DNA from: Kocuria sp.
GTDB taxonomy: Bacteria; Actinomycetota; Actinomycetes; Actinomycetales; Micrococcaceae
Length of the DNA: 64,000 nt
NCBI GenBank assembly: GCA_030454085.1
Contig: JAKDJD010000005.1
Coordinates: forward strand, 39,421 to 103,420
Direction: 5' to 3'
Notes under the pieces: generated by a model
Told to the model about the DNA's origin: nothing
Databases searched by the model: none
The model's input: the letters and a program-made list of their open reading frames with translations, nothing else
Program-made: the position numbers and the translations under genes
In this document: positions 36,801 to 45,490 of the stretch, one piece after another
Layout: each line of letters opens with the position of its first letter
Position numbering within the stretch: the stretch's first letter is position 1

Positions 36801-37120
36801 CGTCCCCGGAGCCTTCCGCCACCCCCGAGCCTCCGGCTCCGCCGGTTCGCCCGCCCGCCGGGCCACCCGACATTCCGGAGGCGTCAGGGACTGCGGAATC
36901 TTCGAGACCATCGCCGGGCGAACCGGCCATCGGCCCCCGTTCTCCCGGCCCTGCCGCCTCGACTATCGCGTACGAACCTTCGGGCAAAGGCCCAACCGCC
37001 CACACGGGCAATACCGGAGAGGACGGCCACGATCCCGTCCTCGCGGGAGGCGCGGCCCTCGGGGGAACTCTGCTGGGGTACGGCGTCTACCGCGCACGCC
37101 ACCGAAGGATTGAGGAATGA
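33845..37120 (+). CDS. Antigen I/II-like (GbpC/isopeptide-domain) surface adhesin
   Basis: A 1091-residue secreted wall protein. After a long basic n-region, a hydrophobic stretch (about 29-42) ends in AEA, a plausible signal cleavage. Next comes LDDAVAAAEKAGVRVERR and a Tyr/Ala coiled-coil stretch (YRQASEAYESEKKAYDAAKSDYDARKAAYDAH in pieces, about 142-180), like the A-repeats of streptococcal antigen I/II. A GbpC/V-type domain spans about 193-447, a Pro-rich hinge 455-475, and two clear isopeptide-type C-domains about 640-805 and 806-967, with a looser one before them. A Pro-rich spacer, a sorting motif TAHTG (1051-1055), a helix and the tail RARHRRIEE end the protein. It abuts a sortase gene. 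Ligand is unknown. Confidence 0.75.
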   Translation: MRSRREQNYSCRHGQSRTRARSVRVSTLSGLLIAAAATSHYAEAATPQHAAAVTNREASNHRERVPLDSSVLDDAVAAAEKAGVRVERRTASPDVVDPDSVRERQESISRSYREQANALGSVAEKARNERERHNQRVAESEARYRQASEAYESEKKAYDAAKSDYDARKAAYDAHLKEQITDANPDVALTPGKLVYEQPFEISENRNSLVSVEGIENHPGRANQFDRHNNYNSDSVTHINPVDGSSFTITYKNVAKDKASGRSLDARILVSDVVTSTTNDGEPAIEVFSNYSDNLALYKVTALKQTITFVYSDTGENYANNYYVSFGSLNGQSGDGASRYEFASGTYTAGGDGVIATFLNPESEISPRSQPVHLASHREVPRAFMLPQGSNQSRSIADTDPEIMRRLGVTFLAHNGSSFWVGTSGGSDGRDPDDVGGITATYNHVMLSADTVAPTESLPAPPTPPKPPVREVVPDLDPIVASVEYHELCARGSGTVKTAPGEGKFVLPGQVTHQTVTKRTGFEPLRQFVVGDNIFATEDGRIPVSVDMSSVRVTSDSRDVSGSFRLSQEETEFLGKKVLQIRAEAIDPASLPINTEFALHIAPMALADGKADDLVDAGFGIVNGRLDYTEPHTYHEPSIEPHKHGLVPGTSTKADGRTVTVGDTIEYRLLLDTSQLTDVAEPITRFGMLDDYDERHGRIPASAVRVLKLPADADIAPTAPLDELARHGAEDVTDTFDVTDSGAQGISIMAKIVDGAPLPPLGFKYAISLPYSVSTNSDGEIQNSAWEIVNDHKVQTETVANVVKSIRPHKDIVVSAKNQSSLDGKEIHSGQTFEYRLDSSVRPSHYAGRTVEWSVFDDYDESHDRYDGDFTVLSRNDFVLEDGTVVSAGQDITRFFTQKIDDRSGAVTFTATEDLLKVLNLEKNLEKEQSWSVYARMTRIAAGDVENTFTESYNGAWSASNTVRTRTPEPPAPQPHPKGPEQPPMPSPEPSATPEPPAPPVRPPAGPPDIPEASGTAESSRPSPGEPAIGPRSPGPAASTIAYEPSGKGPTAHTGNTGEDGHDPVLAGGAALGGTLLGYGVYRARHRRIEE

Positions 37121-37951
37121 ATGCCTCACCCACGGGCGGCCTCGTGGCCGAGCCATACTTCCCGGAACACCTCTGCACGGCCGGTTGCGGAACGCTGCCC
37201 TCGCCGTGGACGGGCAATGATCTGCGCCGGGCTCCTGATTTTGCTCCTGACGGCCCTGGCACAGTGCGCAAGCATACGGAATGTTCCACTCCTGCTGCGC
37301 CACCCCGAACTCATGTTCCGCTCCGTCTCGGTCTCGCCCGAGGGACACCGACTCGTGGACCGCGGGCCCGACCGAACCGCTCTGGACGCGGACACCGGTG
37401 GTCAATATGCCCCACGGCCTCACCGCGCGTTCCGTCATGCTTCCTGCACCGGAACCACCGGATCGGAGACGGTGCCCCCGATCGAGGCGAACAGCTGGCA
37501 CGCGCCGTCGTTGGGGGCACAGGCGACCTTCGTCCCCGTCAGAACCGACGAATCCGGCGAGGTTCCGTTGCCGTCCGCCCCCGGTGGCGCCTGGGACGAT
37601 CGGTCGGCCCCGGCCGGTTCCCCCACCGGGTCCACGTTCCTGGCCGGACACGTGAATCATTCCTCCGGGCGGCTGTCCCCGTGGGGGCGGTTGCACGATC
37701 TGGAACCGTGTGCGCCCATCGAAGTGGCCGATGCCAACGGTGGCATCCACACCTACCGCGTCACCGACCTCTACGTCGTGCCCCAGGAAGGACTCAAGGA
37801 CCTCACTGCTCTGGTGGCAAAGACGGGGCCCCCGAGGCTCAACCTCGTGACGTGCTCCGGCCCAGAGGTCTCAGAGGTCGCGGACGGCCGGTTCGATTAC
37901 CGGGACAATCTAGTGGTCCGGGCCGAATCGGCCGACGAACCGCCGAGATGA
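37121..37951 (+). CDS. Sortase (class F-like transpeptidase)
   Basis: A 276-residue membrane-anchored cysteine transpeptidase. A hydrophobic anchor lies at about residues 34-50. The catalytic residues are His177 in FLAGHVN, Cys245 in LVTCSG, and an Arg in DGRFDYRDN. The pattern AGHV...GRL..L, LNLVTCSG and YRDNLVVRA is typical of actinobacterial class F sortases. It begins one base after the adhesin stop, with GAGGA 4 nt upstream; ATG 37217 is a possible later start. The pairing implies that it anchors the adhesin through its TAHTG motif (inference). Confidence 0.88.
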   Translation: MPHPRAASWPSHTSRNTSARPVAERCPRRGRAMICAGLLILLLTALAQCASIRNVPLLLRHPELMFRSVSVSPEGHRLVDRGPDRTALDADTGGQYAPRPHRAFRHASCTGTTGSETVPPIEANSWHAPSLGAQATFVPVRTDESGEVPLPSAPGGAWDDRSAPAGSPTGSTFLAGHVNHSSGRLSPWGRLHDLEPCAPIEVADANGGIHTYRVTDLYVVPQEGLKDLTALVAKTGPPRLNLVTCSGPEVSEVADGRFDYRDNLVVRAESADEPPR

Positions 37952-37967
37952 CCGTTCGTGAGGGGCT

Positions 37968-39416
37968 TCAGTCCTCGAGGTGCTCGATGTCGCCGAAGGT
38001 CTCGGTCTTGTCGCCCTTGCGATGCACGAAGAACCAGTTGATCAGTCCCAGCACGATGCCGATGACCAGCAAGGCACCGGCAATTTCGTACTGGATCCAG
38101 GCCGACCGGTCCCGGACCCACGGCCCGGCCAAGTAAATACACGTGATAACGCCAAGGATGGGGACGATCGTGGGAGCCCGGAATGCACCGGAAGGAGTGG
38201 GATCGCGCCTGAGCACGAGGAGCGCGACGTTGACCACGGCGAAGACGCACAGCAACAACAGTGCGGTCGTTCCGCCGAGGGCTCCGACGATGCTCTTCTG
38301 CCCACTGAGATTCACATACACGATCAGACCGATGGCCAGAGTCGTGGTGAAGATGATCGACACCCACGGCGAGCGACGCTTCGGCAGCACACCCGCGAAG
38401 GGTTTGGGCAGAACGTGCTGCTTGGCGAGCCCATAGAGAAGACGGCTTGCCATGAGCATGTTGATCAGGGCGGTGTTGACGACGGCGAAGATCGTCAGGA
38501 ACGGGAAGATCACATCGACCGGGATGCCCGGGGCACCCACGCGCACCACGTCGAGAAGAACGCCGGCATCCGGGTTCTTCGGGTTTGCGATGTCCCCCGG
38601 GGGAATCACGATCGTTACCGTGACCGCAACGAGGATGTAGATGATCACGCAGACACCGAGCCCAGTCAGCATCATCCGGGGCATGTCCTTCTTCGGGTTC
38701 TTGCATTCCTCGACCAGGTTGACCGAGTCCTCGAAGCCGACCATCGCAAAGAAAGCCACCGACGTCGCCATGGTGACAGCCGCGAACATATTCCGGTCGC
38801 TGTGGTTCTCGAAGACGACAATGCGTCCGAGATCGCCCTGGCCACCGATGATGGCCGCAAAACCGATCGCAATGACGATCCCCATCGCCAGCAAGGTCAC
38901 ACACGTGAGGATCACGTTGAACTTCACGCTCTCACCGATACCGCGAAGGTTCACCAGACCCAGCACCACGATGATGGCGATGGCCGAGAGCATGGAGGCC
39001 GTAGGACCGTCAGGGATGCCCGGGATGAACTGGCCGATACCGATCAAGAGGTTCTTGCCCACCAAGGTCGATGAGGTCGCCGCGCTGGTGATACCCGAAC
39101 ACGCGACCGCGAAGGCCACGATAAAGGTCACGAAGTGGATGCCGAAGGCCTTGTGTATATAAAGCGCCGCACCGGCAGCCTGTGGGTACTTGGTCACCAG
39201 CTCCAAGTAGGAAAAGGCAGTGAACGTGGCAACCACGAAAGCCACGAGGAAGGGCAACCAGGCCACGCCGCCCACTTCTTTGGACACGGGACCCGTGATG
39301 GCGAATACGCCCGCCCCGATCACGTCCCCAATGATCAGGAGGACAAGTAGCTTCGGACCGATGACTTTTTTGAGCTCCCTCGGTTCGGTGCTCGTCTCAG
39401 CTGCTTCGGTACTCAC
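37968..39416 (-). CDS. APC family amino acid permease
   Basis: A 482-residue, about 12-helix transporter of the amino acid-polyamine-organocation superfamily. The first helix has GDVIGAGVFAITGPV (the unwound substrate-site motif), and ACSGITSAATSS and GFEDSVNLVEECKNPKKDMPR are conserved loops, closest by eye to the cationic amino acid (CAT-like) group. The GTG start at 39416 has GAGGGG upstream. Substrate is not certain. Confidence 0.85.
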   Translation of the reverse strand: MSTEAAETSTEPRELKKVIGPKLLVLLIIGDVIGAGVFAITGPVSKEVGGVAWLPFLVAFVVATFTAFSYLELVTKYPQAAGAALYIHKAFGIHFVTFIVAFAVACSGITSAATSSTLVGKNLLIGIGQFIPGIPDGPTASMLSAIAIIVVLGLVNLRGIGESVKFNVILTCVTLLAMGIVIAIGFAAIIGGQGDLGRIVVFENHSDRNMFAAVTMATSVAFFAMVGFEDSVNLVEECKNPKKDMPRMMLTGLGVCVIIYILVAVTVTIVIPPGDIANPKNPDAGVLLDVVRVGAPGIPVDVIFPFLTIFAVVNTALINMLMASRLLYGLAKQHVLPKPFAGVLPKRRSPWVSIIFTTTLAIGLIVYVNLSGQKSIVGALGGTTALLLLCVFAVVNVALLVLRRDPTPSGAFRAPTIVPILGVITCIYLAGPWVRDRSAWIQYEIAGALLVIGIVLGLINWFFVHRKGDKTETFGDIEHLED

Positions 39417-39670
39417 GGGAGAACCCCTCTTATCAGTCGATGCGCGTGTCTTGCACGTCACTCTACGGTGTGGCGTGGCATGCAAGGGCACAATTCAATC
39501 ACGGATTCACCGACATTAACCTCTCCCCCTTTTGACCGACCGCCCCCGGCCGCCGGCTCCCAGCCCAGGCACCATTCGAGACCTACCGCATTTCCACCAA
39601 GGGGCGCAGTATGGGAGCAAGGCAACAGAGACGTGCATCACTATTGAACCCGAGGAAGAGGACTGAACAG

Positions 39671-40060
39671 ATGAAGATCGTGAGCTCAACCGTCGCATTC
39701 GACACGAACGACATCGAGACGGAGACGGCCTTCTGGGCCGCGCTGATCGGGGGCGAAGTCGACGAGGAGGACCGCGACGACCCGCACTGGCGAGACATCC
39801 TGGTGGACGGTGAATTGCGCGTCTCCATTCAATACGCCGAGGACCATATTCCTCCGACATGGCCGCCCGAAGAAGGAGATCAGCACCAGCAGGTGCACAT
39901 GGATTTCAACGTCGAGCCGGATGACTTCGAGGATGCGTGCCGCGAGGCGCTCTCACTGGGAGCGACCTCCATCCGGGAACCCCGCGACAAAAACGCCTCC
40001 CACGGCTTCCACGTCTTCGCCGACCCATCGGGCCACCCCTTCTGCATCTGCTGGGGGTGA
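39671..40060 (+). CDS. VOC (glyoxalase-like) family protein
   Basis: A 129-residue single VOC module: SSTVAFDTNDIETETAFWAAL, then QQVHMDFNVEPDDFEDACREALSLGA, and FHVFADPSGHPFCI. These beta-alpha-beta-beta-beta folds bind metal and act as lyases, dioxygenases or resistance proteins; the function here is unknown. ATG 39671 follows GAGGA. It is 50 bp upstream of an FMN reductase and probably co-transcribed. Confidence 0.8.
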   Translation: MKIVSSTVAFDTNDIETETAFWAALIGGEVDEEDRDDPHWRDILVDGELRVSIQYAEDHIPPTWPPEEGDQHQQVHMDFNVEPDDFEDACREALSLGATSIREPRDKNASHGFHVFADPSGHPFCICWG

Positions 40061-40110
40061 CGATACGGCTCCGTGCGATGCTGGGACGAGGCATCAATCC
40101 CGGGAGGGCC

Positions 40111-40656
40111 ATGAAAACCACGAGTATCACCATGATCACCGGAGGGCTTGCCCTCCACTCCTCGTCCGCACAGCTGGCCGACCGCTTCAAGGACGCGGTC
40201 AAGGAAGAGATCTCCGGTCGCGGACTCGAACCGAGAATCCGAACCCACCACCTCAGCCAGTTCTGCTATGAGATCGCCGACTTCATCACGAACGGATACC
40301 CCGAGGGCGAATTGGAGAGTCTCCTCAACGAGGTAACCGCCGCCGACGGCGTCATCACCGTCTCCCCGACGTTCCAGGGCAGCTATTCCGGGCTCTTCAA
40401 ATCCTTCTGGGACCTGGTCTCGGCCGAGGACTTCGAGGGCAAGCCTCTCCTTCTGGGAGCCACGGGCGGTTCGCCGCGACAGTCCATGGTCCTCGAATAC
40501 TCGATGCGACCACTGTTCACGTTCCTCCACGCCGACGTCGTCCCGACCGGCGTCTACGCAACCTCGACCGAGCTGTCCTCAGAACACATGCTGGAGGACC
40601 GCATCGGACGAGCGGCACGGGAGTTCGCACTGAAGGTCATCCCGGAGACCGAGTAG
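40111..40656 (+). CDS. NAD(P)H-dependent FMN reductase
   Basis: A 181-residue flavodoxin-fold reductase. It has MITGGLALHSSSAQLADRF (FMN phosphate loop), TVSPTFQGSYSGLFKSFWDLV (isoalloxazine loop) and LLLGATGGSPRQSM, matching the MsuE/CE1759-type FMN reductases that supply reduced flavin to partner oxygenases. No monooxygenase partner lies nearby. GGGAGG precedes ATG 40111. Confidence 0.85.
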   Translation: MKTTSITMITGGLALHSSSAQLADRFKDAVKEEISGRGLEPRIRTHHLSQFCYEIADFITNGYPEGELESLLNEVTAADGVITVSPTFQGSYSGLFKSFWDLVSAEDFEGKPLLLGATGGSPRQSMVLEYSMRPLFTFLHADVVPTGVYATSTELSSEHMLEDRIGRAAREFALKVIPETE

Positions 40657-40702
40657 CTCCTCCCCCGGAGACCACGACGGCGGGCAACGACCCCGCGGTG
40701 AA

Positions 40703-41866
40703 TCAGGCCGAGAGGATCCCACCGGCCCCGATATAACCGGCCATCATGGCTCTGGCAACGTTGCGAACATCGTCGTCGTCCGGGAGGAACGTTGAGGAAT
40801 GCAGGCTCTCCGACGTGCCGGTGCCAACGAACAGCATGAGAGACGGAAGCGATTCGGCGTAGAACGCGAAATCGTCCGCCCCCAGCGATCTCATATCCTC
40901 GATGACCGAGAAGCCGAGGTTCACCAGAACCTCGTGGGCGGATTCGGTCATGGAGGGGTCGTTGAACAGTACTGGCTCGCCCGCGGTGATGCGAACTTCC
41001 GCCGTGCAACCATGCACCTCGGCGGTCCCGTTCGCGATGTCGCAGACCTTCTGCCGCAACTGCTGCCGCGTCCGCTCGTCCAACGACCGCAACGTGCCGG
41101 AAACCGTAGCTTCGCCCGGTACCACGTTGGCCGCCTCACCCGCGGCAAAGGAAGAAACACCCAGCACTGCGGGACTCATCGGATCCACCAATCGGCTCAC
41201 CACGCTCTGGAGCCCAACCACAACCTGCGACGCGGCGAACAATGAATCGTTGGTCAAGTGAGGGTAGGCAGCGTGGCCCGGCGTTCCTCGGATCGTCATA
41301 TGAAACTCGTCAGCGGCGGCATTGACCCCACCGGGAGTGCAGGAGACATACCCTGCGTCCAATGTCGACTGCACGTGGGTTCCGATCATGGCACCGCACT
41401 GCTGGTCCGCCAGAACCCCCGATTCCGCGATGTCCTCGGCCCCCGAGGGATACGTTTCTTCGCGCGGCTGGAGCACAGCCAGAGCCGGCCAGGGGGTTCC
41501 CGCGTCGCGCACCGCCGACAAGACGGCGACCAAGGCCGCCATGTGGACATCGTGCCCGCACGCGTGCATTGCCCCCAGGTTCTCCGACCGCCACGAGGCC
41601 CCGGTTTCTTCACCGACCGGCAAGGCGTCCAGCTCCGCACGCAGTCCCACGGCCGGGCCGGGTCCTCCGACTCGGCACACTGCACCCGTGCCGGCGAGGT
41701 GAGTCACCGACTCCGGATCAACCACCCCGGCCAAGTGTTTGAGGACGATATCCCGGGTCCCAGCCTCCTGGCCGGAGACCTCCGGGACTCGGTGCAGAGT
41801 TCTTCGAAGCTCACAGGCCGCCGGTACGTGAGCGTCCAGGGCTTCCCACAACTGGTTCTCGTTCAT
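40703..41866 (-). CDS. M20 family amidohydrolase (hippurate hydrolase/IAA-amidohydrolase-like)
   Basis: A 387-residue M20D-type metallohydrolase. The metal site is seen in HACGHDVHMAALVAVL, PREETYPSGAED and late GADDFAFYAE. The dimerisation lid lies about residues 185-290 (GTPGHAAYPH). Family members cleave N-acyl or N-aryl amino acids. Its start overlaps the amidohydrolase-2 stop by 4 bp, so it is co-expressed with that enzyme and the glutamine-synthetase-like ligase; hydrolysis of a gamma-glutamyl or other amide intermediate is a possible role (inference). Confidence 0.85.
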   Translation of the reverse strand: MNENQLWEALDAHVPAACELRRTLHRVPEVSGQEAGTRDIVLKHLAGVVDPESVTHLAGTGAVCRVGGPGPAVGLRAELDALPVGEETGASWRSENLGAMHACGHDVHMAALVAVLSAVRDAGTPWPALAVLQPREETYPSGAEDIAESGVLADQQCGAMIGTHVQSTLDAGYVSCTPGGVNAAADEFHMTIRGTPGHAAYPHLTNDSLFAASQVVVGLQSVVSRLVDPMSPAVLGVSSFAAGEAANVVPGEATVSGTLRSLDERTRQQLRQKVCDIANGTAEVHGCTAEVRITAGEPVLFNDPSMTESAHEVLVNLGFSVIEDMRSLGADDFAFYAESLPSLMLFVGTGTSESLHSSTFLPDDDDVRNVARAMMAGYIGAGGILSA

Positions 41867-42999
41867 GCATCCAATCCATAGACACGTCGTGCATTGTCTC
41901 GGGCCACCATCTCGGCAACGCGGCACGCGTCCGAGGCCGACGACTCGCCGTCCTCAACCCATTGCCGAAGGACTGTGGCCGTACCGCGCCGCCACAGCAC
42001 GGACCCCAAGTAGTGGAGCTCGGGCGGACCCCACGCATCCGAGGAGTAGAGAAGCTTGCCGAACGGTGCCAGCTCCATGCTTTCGGCAATGATTCTGGTC
42101 GAAGCGGCGCCCGTGTAGTTGATGCCGAGCCCCACGTCCATGTACACGTGCGGAAACACGTGGGAGAGGTACCCCGCCATCCGGTGGTACGGGTAGCAGT
42201 GCAACAGCATCACGCGCACGCCGGTTGGCTCCACGGTCCGCAGCCACTCGGTCAGCAGAGCGGGATTGCACCGGTGCATGTCCAGGTCCGGGTCTCCGAA
42301 TCCCACGTGCAATTGCAACGGCATGCCGGTGTCGCAGGCGGCGAAGAGCAGAAACCGGAGAAGGACCGGGTCCTCGACACGCGGACGCGTACCGGGCTCG
42401 AACTTCGCCATCCAGGCCCGGGCCGCGGCGACCACCTCGGCACTCGTCGGGCGGGTTGGCTCGAAGTCGAATCCGTACCTGTACGCCACGATGGATTTCC
42501 AGCCGACCGCGGTTCGCGCCGCTTTGTCCAGGGCCTCCCGAAACCGTTGTTCCAGGTCCTCCGGCTCACAGGTCAGGGCGAGGTCCTCGAGCGTCGATTC
42601 CAACCGGACGATCTCTCGAGACCGCCCATCGAGCTCGGCTTGCATACGCTCCACGCCCCAAATCTCGTCCGCCGAGAAACCGGTGTCGACCACCCAGTCG
42701 TCGACACCGGCCGCGCCCAGGAACAGCCTCGCCAGTTCCCCGGACGACCAGGTCGTTCTGGCGTCCCAATAGTCGTCGGCGCCAACGCGTTCCGGAAGCC
42801 CCAGCAAAGGGGCGCAATGCCTTCGCACGGCAAAACCCAGCTGGGAATCGAACGCAGTGAGCCCGGGCGGCTGGGGCCGGTCGGACTCGGAGATCAGAGA
42901 TTCGAAGCCATCGCGGCCGACCTCCAGGGCCAGGGGGCCGTGGACGTGGTGGTCAACGAGACGAACCGTCGCCAGTGTTTCATCGAGGTCAGTAGGCAT
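41863..42999 (-). CDS. Amidohydrolase family 2 (FluG N-domain-like)
   Basis: A 378-residue TIM-barrel metal hydrolase. It has an N-terminal HHVHGPL metal motif, LQLHVGFGDPD, a barrel His in VMLLHCYPYHRMAGYLSHVFPHVYMDVGLG, and a late Asp in LLYSSDAWGPPE. In fungal FluG and plant nodulin/glutamine-synthetase proteins this domain is fused to a glutamine-synthetase domain; here the two are separate genes overlapping by 11 bp. Substrate is unknown. ATG 42999 follows AAAGGTGG. Confidence 0.85.
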   Translation of the reverse strand: MPTDLDETLATVRLVDHHVHGPLALEVGRDGFESLISESDRPQPPGLTAFDSQLGFAVRRHCAPLLGLPERVGADDYWDARTTWSSGELARLFLGAAGVDDWVVDTGFSADEIWGVERMQAELDGRSREIVRLESTLEDLALTCEPEDLEQRFREALDKAARTAVGWKSIVAYRYGFDFEPTRPTSAEVVAAARAWMAKFEPGTRPRVEDPVLLRFLLFAACDTGMPLQLHVGFGDPDLDMHRCNPALLTEWLRTVEPTGVRVMLLHCYPYHRMAGYLSHVFPHVYMDVGLGINYTGAASTRIIAESMELAPFGKLLYSSDAWGPPELHYLGSVLWRRGTATVLRQWVEDGESSASDACRVAEMVARDNARRVYGLDA

Positions 43000-44287
43000 G
43001 AGCCACCTTTCGGCAGACCTCGAGCGGGTCGAGCCCATCGACCTCCGCGAGGTCCGCCTTCTTGACGTCCACATACGTCCGAAGGAGTTTCGGATCGAAC
43101 CAGGAGGCGGCGACGTCGTCCGAGGTCAGTGCCGCCAGCGCATCGTTGACGTCGATCGGCAATTTCGGTGTTCGGGCGAGGTCTTCCGTCGGGGCGTCCT
43201 CGTGCCAGATTCTCTCCCTGCGGTATTTTCTCCGGATACCTTCCATTCCTGCACGGACGATGGCACCCACGGCCAACCACGGATTGCTCGTCGCGTCGGC
43301 GGCACGGTACTCGAGGTTGAACTGGTGCTGGGGGCGGCCACCACCCAACGTACTCGTCGGGCAGATGCGCACCAGAGCTTCCCGGTGGTACTCGCCGAGG
43401 AAGACGCCGCCAACGCTCCACCGGTTCGGGCTCAGCCGCAGGTACGAGGACGGGCTGCACGCCGTCAGCGCCGACAGTGCCCGGGCGTGCTTGATGATTC
43501 CGGCCGCGAATTGGGCGCCGACCTCAGCCAGATCGGAAGGTTGTTCGGGGTCGTGCAAAACGGGGGCTCCGGTGGCGCTGTCCCGGAGAGAGAAATGGAT
43601 ATGGACGCCGTTTCCCGATCCCTCGGGGTCCAGAAGGGGCGCGAATGATGCGGTGCGGCCACGTCGTCGCGCGAGATCCCTGACCAGGTCTCGGAGGACG
43701 ACGGCGCGGTCGGCCGCCTCCAGGGCGACGGTGGGACGGAGGGTGATCTCGAACTGGTCCCTGCCGTACTCGGGCAACCACGTCTCCGGCTCCAGACCCA
43801 CGTGATTGAGAAGTTCCACCAGGTCGGTCCCGAACGGCTCCGCAGCCCGGAAGCGTTCGAAGGAGAACGGGGCGGTCTCCTCGGCACCGGTCATGCTGAA
43901 CTCGTGCTCGAAGGAGGCCACGACCTCCAGGCCGGTCAGCTCCTTGAATTCTTCGAGAGCGTTGCGCGCGAACGTCCGCGGGCAGCAATCCCACGGGGAA
44001 CCATCCGGAAGGGTCTGGTCCGCTAGGTAGAAGTTCAGGCCAGGAGCGTCGCCGTCGGCAGGCACCGTGACCACGGAACCGGCGTCGGGAATCAGGCGCA
44101 GATCACCTGTCGCCCCGAAAACATTGTCCTCGGCGATGCTTCCGAACGCACCAATGGCCAGGTTCGCCGGAACCCATCCGACGCCTTTGGTCAGCACCGA
44201 AGGCGTCTCCTTCCCGGGAACCGAACGTCCTCGGGTCTGTGCCGAGATGTCGTTGGTTGCGATGAAAGTCAGGGGTGATGTTGGCAT
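42989..44287 (-). CDS. Glutamine synthetase-like ligase (gamma-glutamyl-amine ligase type)
   Basis: A 432-residue GS-family catalytic protein. Visible sites are FEHEFSM, SGNGVHIHFSL (metal/ATP), the ATP/phosphate loop SYLRLSPNRWSVGG and RAADATSNPWLAVGAIVRAGMEGI near the C-terminus. The N-terminal beta-grasp domain is short and divergent, and the adenylylation loop of GlnA1 is not seen, so this is not the main nitrogen-assimilation enzyme. Relatives such as GlnA3/GlnA4, PuuA and IpuC glutamylate amines. The start is ATG 44287; an in-frame ATG at 44320 is less likely. It leads the operon with two hydrolases. Confidence 0.8.
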   Translation of the reverse strand: MPTSPLTFIATNDISAQTRGRSVPGKETPSVLTKGVGWVPANLAIGAFGSIAEDNVFGATGDLRLIPDAGSVVTVPADGDAPGLNFYLADQTLPDGSPWDCCPRTFARNALEEFKELTGLEVVASFEHEFSMTGAEETAPFSFERFRAAEPFGTDLVELLNHVGLEPETWLPEYGRDQFEITLRPTVALEAADRAVVLRDLVRDLARRRGRTASFAPLLDPEGSGNGVHIHFSLRDSATGAPVLHDPEQPSDLAEVGAQFAAGIIKHARALSALTACSPSSYLRLSPNRWSVGGVFLGEYHREALVRICPTSTLGGGRPQHQFNLEYRAADATSNPWLAVGAIVRAGMEGIRRKYRRERIWHEDAPTEDLARTPKLPIDVNDALAALTSDDVAASWFDPKLLRTYVDVKKADLAEVDGLDPLEVCRKVAHAY

Positions 44288-44426
44288 AATTTTCCGCTCG
44301 TCCTCGAAGGAAAGATGCAATTCTGAATCTTATGTTTCACGAACCGCATTTAGTCGTCCTACGGTAACGCACATTACACGATCAGAGAGACGCGGACCAC
44401 ATGAGAGGACCTGAGGGCCGCCCCCA

Positions 44427-45335
44427 TCACCCCTCTCCCAGCAGCTCTTCGAAGGCAACGACTCTCTGCCTCCCCGAGTCCCCGAGTCGCTCGGTGACCG
44501 CGCCGATCAAAGCCTCCGTCAGCGCTGTGGCGGCGGTCAGCGAGTCGAAGGGCGACGCGGATTCGACCTCGCTCGAAAGCACCGTCCGGGCCACATCGGA
44601 TACCGGCGACAGCCGGTGATCGGTCATCAGGCACACCGAGGCACCGCGTCCATGAGCCAAATCGGCCAACCGGGCGGAATCGGACGAGTACCGGCGGTAA
44701 TCGAACAGAATCAACACGGAGGCGTCGTCCATATCCAAGACCCCGCTCCGCCAGGAATTCTCATCGCGCTCCAGGACGGTCACTCCGCGCCGCAGCATCT
44801 TGAGATGGTCCGCGAAGTATCCCGCCAAGTAGTGACTGAACCGCCCCCCACTGACCACGATGCGACGTTTGGGGTCGGACAAGAGATCCACCGTCGCAGA
44901 GAACTCCGACTCCGGAACCTGCTCGAACGTGGTCGAGAGCATGTGCGAGAAGGACTCGAGAGACCGCTCGAGCACACCCTCTCCCCCAACCCCCGACTTG
45001 CGTCGATACTGTGCCACGGGGGATCCCTGGGCATTGATCTCGGCCACGAGGCGGCGCTGGACGTCCGGCCACCCGGTGAACCCAATCCGTGAGGCGAAGC
45101 GCAGAACCGTCGGCGCACTCACACCGGACATGGTCGCGACTTCGGCCACCGTCGTGAGACCGGCACTCGGGTAGCGCGCAAGCAGCACACGGGCCACTTT
45201 CCGCTCCCCCTTGGTCATGCAATCCATCCGTTGGCGCACCAGCTCTCGCACTTCCGTGCACCCGTCGCCATCGACCCCGGATGTCTCCCCCTCTGAGCCT
45301 TCCTTCAAAGATTCACTACCAGAACCCATGCGCAT
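44427..45335 (-). CDS. RpiR/MurR family transcriptional regulator
   Basis: A 302-residue regulator. The N-terminal helix-turn-helix includes LTTVAEVATMSGVSAPTVLRFASRIGFTGWPDVQRRL, and the SIS domain (about 130-270) has VVSGGRFSHYLAGYFADHL and DDASVLILFDYRRYSSD. RpiR proteins sense phosphosugars or related ligands. It lies just upstream of the GS-like operon in the same direction and is divergent from an APC permease, so it probably controls both. ATG 45335 has GAGGAAAAG upstream. Confidence 0.85.
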   Translation of the reverse strand: MRMGSGSESLKEGSEGETSGVDGDGCTEVRELVRQRMDCMTKGERKVARVLLARYPSAGLTTVAEVATMSGVSAPTVLRFASRIGFTGWPDVQRRLVAEINAQGSPVAQYRRKSGVGGEGVLERSLESFSHMLSTTFEQVPESEFSATVDLLSDPKRRIVVSGGRFSHYLAGYFADHLKMLRRGVTVLERDENSWRSGVLDMDDASVLILFDYRRYSSDSARLADLAHGRGASVCLMTDHRLSPVSDVARTVLSSEVESASPFDSLTAATALTEALIGAVTERLGDSGRQRVVAFEELLGEG

Positions 45336-45490
45336 CTCTTTTCCTCGTCTACCGGAGCGTCTCCAGTGTCGCACCACGCCGAAGGACAACGCGAAATATT
45401 TTTTACACTCTTGCCCTAGACGATCCAACCTGTAATGTGTATAACTCAACCTGACCAACTGTGATCCGCACCATATCGTAGGTGAGTAGC

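Noticed and set aside
37117..38136. An alternative frame starting with the ATGA overlap after the adhesin.
   Set aside because: It lacks any motif, while the frame from 37121 has the full sortase His-Cys-Arg set and a membrane anchor.
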